A stretch of 64,000 nt of DNA from Parietichytrium sp. I65-24A (lineage: Eukaryota > Sar > Bigyra > Thraustochytrida > Thraustochytriidae), in contig BLSF01000019.1 in the NCBI GenBank assembly GCA_012862575.1, forward strand, positions 310,001 through 374,000, in the 5' to 3' direction. Every line of letters starts with the position of its first letter. The stretch's first letter is position 1. The notes under the pieces were generated by a model. It was not told the origin of the DNA, did no database searches, and saw only the letters and a list, made by a program, of their open reading frames with translations. A program made the translations under genes and the position numbers. Positions 58,420 through 64,000 of this stretch are shown here, one piece after another.

Positions 58420-61035
58420 CTACTCAATCTTGTTCTGAAGGACTGCCTCAGACATGATGTTGACAAAACGTTCATAGGTGAGCGACTCTTCGCCGGCAGG
58501 GAAAAAATAACGCACCAACAGTGGCTTGTCTTGCTCCTGAACCTCGAAATATGGCTTGACAGCTGCAAAGAACTCCGACGGGGTCACTTTTGCAATGCCA
58601 GATTTGGAGAAACCTCTGAAGATTGCCCCGAGCTCCAGGGTTTTTTGCGCCAATCGATCTACGAAAGCCTTAAACACCTCTTCGGAAGCAGAGCGCTCTT
58701 CCAGAGAGCGCTCTTTTTTCTGAATTTTGGCAAGGTAGTCCTGGACCTCGATGGCCTGAGCAACTTCTGCTCCAGAAAGCTGTTTTGTCTGGTCGAGGAC
58801 TGAACTAAAATCGCATTCGTACACGACGTCGCAAAAGTCATTGTAGTTGATCGAGCCTTCTTGATCCTTATCGTACAGAGCCATGAGCCCAGCAAGCTCT
58901 TCATCCGAAACCTCAATCGTGTAATGCTTCAGTAAGCGTTTAAACTCTGAAAAGGTGAGTTTGCCGTTCTTGTCCTTGTCAAAGTTGCGAAACAAGACTC
59001 GAAGCTGTGTGTTACTATGCCTAAACTTCTGAAGGAGCAAGAGCTGAATTTGCTCAATTCTAGAAGTTGAGTCGCGATTTGGTGGAGTCCAATGTTTGCT
59101 CAACGCATCGCAAAAGTCCTGGTACCAGATCTGCTTCCCGCCTCTACTAAATTTGGGGATGACCAGGTCCAGGTCAGATTCTGACAACTCCACACCGGCC
59201 TCATTCAACATCGCTGTGAACTCCTCACGTTGGATGCTTCGAGAGTTGTCCTTGTCCGCAGACTTGAAGAGCTCACGGATGTTGAGCCGGCGGTGAAGCA
59301 GTTGCGACACAATGTACTCGAATACAATTTCTTCTGGCCCACGAGCCCCTCGAGGTGCAGATGGCCGTTGGATACCGTAGAATTGAAAGGTTTCGTCCTC
59401 TGCGTTGTAGATCCGGAAGGTTCTTCCCACAACCTGGACGGTGTCCGCGCCTTCCGGAGTCTCAATGCCGAGGCGTTTATTGACGAAAGCCTGTAGCGCT
59501 GCTCCGAGATCGTCCATGGTGTACCGATCCCCAGTGAGCGGGTTCTTGTACTTGCCGCGCTCCAAGAATTTGCCCCCGGTGAAGCCAGAGTTTCTCTTCT
59601 TGGGCTCAAAGAGAGCGAATGTTTCGTCCGACAGGTTGTACGCCAAATCAAACGTACGGCCAGCGTCCTCTGGCGAGTTGGTCACAAGCTCGACGCGAAA
59701 GTGCAACATCTTGTTGTCATACTTTTTAAGCAGCTCGTAGTTTTTGCGAGGCTGCTTGGGGACCAGGTTATAAAAGGAGCCCAATGAGTCTTCCTCGCTT
59801 CCGAAGCCATTGTAAGGTGGCTCTTCCATGCGAGGCAGGACCTTCTTTTCCTCCTCCAATTGGAGCTCTTGCTGAATAACGCCAAGGCCCGCGTAGTATT
59901 GTTTAGTGAATCCGTCGCATGACAACAGAAGAAATCTGCGGCCATTGATCTCAATCATAGATCCGCAAGAAAAGTCAAAAGGTGTGTAAGGCTCTCCGTT
60001 TGACTTGGTGAGTCTTGTGCGACTCAAAAATTTGGGAAATGGTTCCCTTCCGCTGTTCGGTTTGTACATTTCCTTGATTTGCAAGCTTTCATCGGCTAAG
60101 AAAAAATTGATCTTGAATCGGCGTTTTTCTCCAAAAGCAGACGCCGAATCGTCCCAGAGAGCGTTGAACATCAATGCCTTTTGGCCATAAGTAAGGAATG
60201 GTCGCAGCGTGTCCTTTGGCTTTTCCTCCGTCCCAAGCTTTGGACTTTTCACAGAGATCTTCTGTTTTGCGGCGATCTGAGAGACTGGCTCTGCAGGGTA
60301 AGGCTCTGCCGGGGGTTGCCGCATATTGAGCTCTGTCAAGAAGAACTTGCGGGTTTTCTCGTCGGTGTCAACGATCCTGAGAACGCGGCCGTACAACGGG
60401 ATTTCATTTCCAATGACGAGGTCCGTCAGTGTTAAATGCTCCTTGCCAGCAACACCTGCAAGAGATGCCACCGGGGTCCTTTGTAGAAACGATCCCTGAA
60501 CCATTCCACTGTTTTCTTCCTTTGGCTCCGAAATCTGGATCGTATCGTCAGATCTATAATAGAGCAAGGTGACCTTTCGAATGCGAAAGTTTTCGAGTGG
60601 TGATTCTGGAACGGCTTCCTGAAAATACATGTAAAAGCGCAAGGTGTCGCGGTCGAACTTGATCCACTTGGCTCTTTGAGCATTGTTTCCGCGGCCTCCG
60701 CGGACTGCATTCGGCGAGAATGGCGCTCTTGCTGATGGAGCCTGTGGCTGGCTGCGTGTCGACGTGATTGCCAAATCTTCCATGCCTGCTACAGGGCTTC
60801 CAGACTTGACAGGTCGCGACGAGTAGGTTCCATGGCGATGATAAACAAAGTCAGGCTTTGGTCCCTGCGCCTCCTCGCGCTCGCTATACGCAATGGTCTT
60901 CTTTCCGTAGTATGATTGCAGCAAAGGAACGTCGCGATGGGACTTGAATCCTGGGACAAGAGGAATTGCCTGTTGCAAATTCAACTTTGGCACCTCCGTA
61001 CCTTTCGCAGCCCCAGATGGGGAAGACGACGCCAT
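58420..61035 (-). CDS. EFHC1: EFHC1/Rib72-type ciliary doublet-microtubule protein
   Basis: 871 residues. Three DM10 domains follow each other: about 115-235 ('WIKFDRDTLRFYMYFQE' to 'FGRVLRIVDTDEKTRKFF'), about 285-390 ('KALMFNALWDD' to 'FLLLSCDGFTKQYY') and about 440-560 ('NKMLHFRVELV' to 'RTFRIYNAEDETFQFY'). Two or more EF hands follow ('SADKDNSRSIQREEF', 'FRNFDKDKNGKLTFSEF', 'YDKDQEGSINYNDF'). This is the EFHC/Rib72 plan, a microtubule inner protein of the axonemal A-tubule, so the organism has or had motile cilia. Start ATG 61035; the N-terminal 60 residues with 'LPLVPGFKSHRD' type sequence are also family-like ('YHRHGTYS'). Confidence 0.93.
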   Translation of the reverse strand: MASSSPSGAAKGTEVPKLNLQQAIPLVPGFKSHRDVPLLQSYYGKKTIAYSEREEAQGPKPDFVYHRHGTYSSRPVKSGSPVAGMEDLAITSTRSQPQAPSARAPFSPNAVRGGRGNNAQRAKWIKFDRDTLRFYMYFQEAVPESPLENFRIRKVTLLYYRSDDTIQISEPKEENSGMVQGSFLQRTPVASLAGVAGKEHLTLTDLVIGNEIPLYGRVLRIVDTDEKTRKFFLTELNMRQPPAEPYPAEPVSQIAAKQKISVKSPKLGTEEKPKDTLRPFLTYGQKALMFNALWDDSASAFGEKRRFKINFFLADESLQIKEMYKPNSGREPFPKFLSRTRLTKSNGEPYTPFDFSCGSMIEINGRRFLLLSCDGFTKQYYAGLGVIQQELQLEEEKKVLPRMEEPPYNGFGSEEDSLGSFYNLVPKQPRKNYELLKKYDNKMLHFRVELVTNSPEDAGRTFDLAYNLSDETFALFEPKKRNSGFTGGKFLERGKYKNPLTGDRYTMDDLGAALQAFVNKRLGIETPEGADTVQVVGRTFRIYNAEDETFQFYGIQRPSAPRGARGPEEIVFEYIVSQLLHRRLNIRELFKSADKDNSRSIQREEFTAMLNEAGVELSESDLDLVIPKFSRGGKQIWYQDFCDALSKHWTPPNRDSTSRIEQIQLLLLQKFRHSNTQLRVLFRNFDKDKNGKLTFSEFKRLLKHYTIEVSDEELAGLMALYDKDQEGSINYNDFCDVVYECDFSSVLDQTKQLSGAEVAQAIEVQDYLAKIQKKERSLEERSASEEVFKAFVDRLAQKTLELGAIFRGFSKSGIAKVTPSEFFAAVKPYFEVQEQDKPLLVRYFFPAGEESLTYERFVNIMSEAVLQNKIE

Positions 61036-61501
61036 CTCCACTCTCTAGCTCCTCTCGCTCTTGCCGCCCACCTGCGCGATCGAACCTGCCGCTCGATCAC
61101 CTGTTCCTCCTTTTCTGTGCCTGGCCACAGTCCGCGACTTGAGCAAAGACAAACTGCAACCAATTTGCCCAGTGATGTATGCTGTGCATTCATCCATTCA
61201 CTCATGCAAGCAGAAATGCAGTAATGCAGTCGCCAGCCACTAAGCAACTAAGGATTCGTTGGCGAGGGCGACCACAGCCTTTTGGCGTCGAGCTTCGCCT
61301 AGTCGTAGACTAAAACTCTCTCATCCTTTGGCCGTTCACTCCTTCTCAGCTCTCAGCCTGAAGCTGGTCACGTCGCTTTGCCCATACATTCTCCATCCAT
61401 TCGCCTATTCATAGACACCTCTGCAAACACGAGTGTCGATCAGCACCGGTATCGCTAGAAGCAGAAATCGGCAATACGACCCGTGATCATGAGACATGTT
61501 C

Positions 61502-61530
61502 GAGTCTGAGTCTGAGTCCGAGTCCGAGTC
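61502..61530. repeat. GAGTCT/GAGTCC hexanucleotide repeat
   Basis: About five imperfect units. Confidence 0.85.
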
Positions 61531-61590
61531 ATGGCAAGTCTCAACGGAACAACAACGATCACATTCCCCATACCCCATACGTAGCCCATT

Positions 61591-61592
<2 letters not shown>

Positions 61593-61620
<28 letters not shown>
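61593..61620. repeat. (GCATCTC)4 repeat
   Basis: Four perfect 7-bp units. Confidence 0.95.
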
Positions 61621-61624
<4 letters not shown>

Positions 61625-62069
61625 TAGCAACACAAGCGCTACTTGGCCCAAAGCGTCTCCCGGAATGTGACTGTGATTATGAGCCGGACAAAACAAAGCC
61701 TCATGGACGAACTGAAGAATTGAAGAATAGAAAAAGAAGAAAAAAAGAAGAAAAGGATGAGTTGATGCATTCATGCATTGTTGCATTCATGTTCATTGAC
61801 AGTGAATGTTCTGAAGGATAAATGGATACATGGATGAAGGAAGAGTGCTCTACTAGCTAGTTACGCTGGTGGAGAGAGTGGAGAGAGAGAGATTGTTGGT
61901 CCTAATCAGCGCTACATCAGCAGCTAAGCCTCGAAACCTACTCAGCCTAAGAACAGCTACACTCAGTATAGCCGATAGTCCTAGCTAAACGGATCTGTTG
62001 ATCGACTCGATATGATAGGTATCAACAGCTGTTCTTGTGTCCTTTGCTTCTTATTTCATTCATTGATTT

Positions 62070-62112
62070 GCATTTTGCATTTTGCATTTTGCATTTTGCA
62101 TTTTTGCATTTT
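62070..62112. repeat. (GCATTTT)n repeat
   Basis: Four perfect 7-bp units, one 8-bp unit, and another 7-bp unit. Confidence 0.95.
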
Positions 62113-63762
62113 GCAATTTCGTGCTCATCGAAAATGGGAAGCAACGCTCCACAACAAAAGCAAACGACAGCAAGGATGAATGCGTCCAAGCCGCGTCTTC
62201 CAGCCAATCCAGTCGTTATGCTCTCGCTGAGTCAGTTCTTTAGACACAGGTACCGGTACAAATACACGTCCAGGTTGCTAGGAACGCGCAGGGCTCATCA
62301 GCCGGCCTGCACGGCCTTTGTTTCCCTATCTTTCCATCCCCCAGACAGTGGCAGTGACTCCCAAGGATAAACGCACAAGTAAAGCATGACAGTTCGTTCA
62401 ATGGTGTGACCACTGTCAAAGTATCGGCTCTTCTATAAACAAGCTCGCGCGTCTCGGTAAGTGCAGTAAGGTAAGAAAGTCTGCTGGTCTCGAGAAACTC
62501 GAGAAGCGCGAGTAAATCTCTGTACTCGACAGCCGCTCGCGAAGTCCATTGGGGAGCTGGTTCCATCTCATACCTCCCAGTTTGCGCTGCTATTCGTGCA
62601 ACGCAGAGTTCCGAACTCTCTGTCGGATTACAATCTCACCGCCGGCGAGTGCCACATGGGCAGTGCGATGGATGGAATTGCAGCGCAACTCAACACCCGC
62701 TTCGCAAAGAGGCCGATGTAGACCGCCAGGCGACCTCCCTGCGAGCGAGGCGCTGTGGATGCTGTGGATGAAACGACTGCCTGGCCTTGCAAAGAGCGAG
62801 AGCAAGAACAAGAGCAAGAAACCAAGAGCGAGGGACATAGTCATAGAGACAAAGTGAAAACGCAGAGTCAGAGCTCACTCACATCACTGTCCGGAGTCCA
62901 TCCGAGAACGAACGCTCTTCTTTGTTTCCCAAGTCTTCCAACCTGCCATTCGTCCAAACAGCCTTGCAACAATTTTAAAACCAATGAAAAAATCATGAAA
63001 ATAATAATAAAGAAAGAAAGAAAAGAAGTCAACCATGTCCGCCCCAAATCACAAGATCGCGAGGATCGTAAGATCTTCGTTTCACTTGCCCCTCCTATCA
63101 CGCTCTAACCTTTCCCCTATTAGCAAATACCAGAAGTCTCTCCCCGTCTTACTGGCACTCCTACTGCCCGCCACTAGTCCTTCTAAGCACTAGCTCATTT
63201 ACCCAGTCGAAAAGCTAGCACACCAGCTCCCTTAAGACTGGGCACTAGTGCACAAACGCATCGGCACTAAGAAGGCTTAAGCTAAAAATACCGTCTTGTA
63301 CCACTTCTTTCACAACTACTAGGTCTAGCCATAGGAAGAAGGATCTATTTTCTCTCTCGCAGTTACAAGAAATTTCGTTTCAGAGAGCGTTTGACATACT
63401 GAGTGCGAACCAAAGAGACGTCTTGTTCATCCATTGAACAAAGCAAGTGAATGAAGAAATAGAAACAGAAATAGATCTTCATTCTCTTTTGTCAGAATTG
63501 TTAGAATTCAGAATTCAACCAAAGGATAGACTGCGCCGTGAGAGTAGTGAGAGCCCTCGTCTTCTTAGCTGCCCATTGCATCGGTTGCCAACTGGAGTTG
63601 GGATGGAAAGGATGTAGGTCCACCAGAGCTAGTGTGGTCCGAGCAGGCGGACAGGCAAAGACTAGTCTACAGCAGGAAAGAAAGCTTGGAAGGTGGCAGG
63701 CCAAGGTGTATGTATGCCTTTCGAGCTTCGGTATTTACCGGTACCGTGAGGTTCTGGGATAG

Positions 63763-64000
<238 letters not shown>

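Overview
The window is nuclear DNA of a microbial eukaryote. Five genes are interrupted by short spliceosomal introns (65 to 138 bp) with GTAAGT or GTGAGT donors and often a CTAAC or CTGAC branch-point-like motif. Most genes are otherwise single-exon and are separated by microsatellite-rich intergenic DNA. An EFHC/Rib72-type protein implies a motile cilium at some life stage. The exocyst subunit Sec8, a tubulin-tyrosine-ligase-like enzyme, a TALE homeodomain factor and secreted tectonin- and temptin-type proteins fit a free-living flagellated protist. A stramenopile, perhaps a thraustochytrid, is my best guess. It rests on gene style (few short introns, GC-rich coding sequence, CT/GA-rich leaders), not on a diagnostic marker, so treat the lineage as tentative.

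Layout, left to right. 1-6.7 kb: TTL-like fusion protein and a high-Mr thioredoxin reductase, both on minus. 7.4-10.5 kb: mitochondrial-type dihydroxy-acid dehydratase (divergent from the reductase) and a JmjC/cupin protein, both on plus. 10.5-13.2 kb: IQ-motif protein on minus. 14.5-16.1 kb: sulfotransferase-like membrane protein on plus. 16.3-18.2 kb: secreted tectonin-like protein on minus. 18.2-21.9 kb: intergenic. 21.9-25.6 kb: His/Gln-rich protein on plus, then an SDR and a TIL-domain secreted protein on minus. 27.2-30.8 kb: large orphan protein on plus. 31.4-34.5 kb: histidine phosphatase on plus, TMEM53-like hydrolase and temptin membrane protein on minus. 34.5-44.5 kb: a 10 kb gene-poor stretch full of short repeats. 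44.5-48.3 kb: double TALE homeodomain factor on plus, HINT3-like on minus, hotdog thioesterase on plus. 49-53.9 kb: Sec8 on plus, HAD phosphatase and EIF1AD on minus. 55.5-61 kb: permuted papain-like protease/amidase protein on plus and EFHC/Rib72 on minus. The right end holds the 5' part of a peroxisomal trans-2-enoyl-CoA reductase-like gene.

There is no operon or gene cluster with one shared function. The genes are housekeeping and cell-structure genes in mixed orientation. Three structural features recur. Divergent gene pairs share 0.4-1.4 kb promoters. The coding-strand leader is often purine-rich. Short perfect palindromes of the GTACT-(C/CG)-AGTAC family occur only between genes. The palindromes, the Plasmodium-type C-terminal redox motif of the thioredoxin reductase, the membrane-TTL fusion, the tandem TALE homeodomains and a MITE-like inverted repeat at 26.4-26.5 kb are the most interesting signals. 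I recognised no tRNA, rRNA or snRNA gene by eye and no complete transposon.
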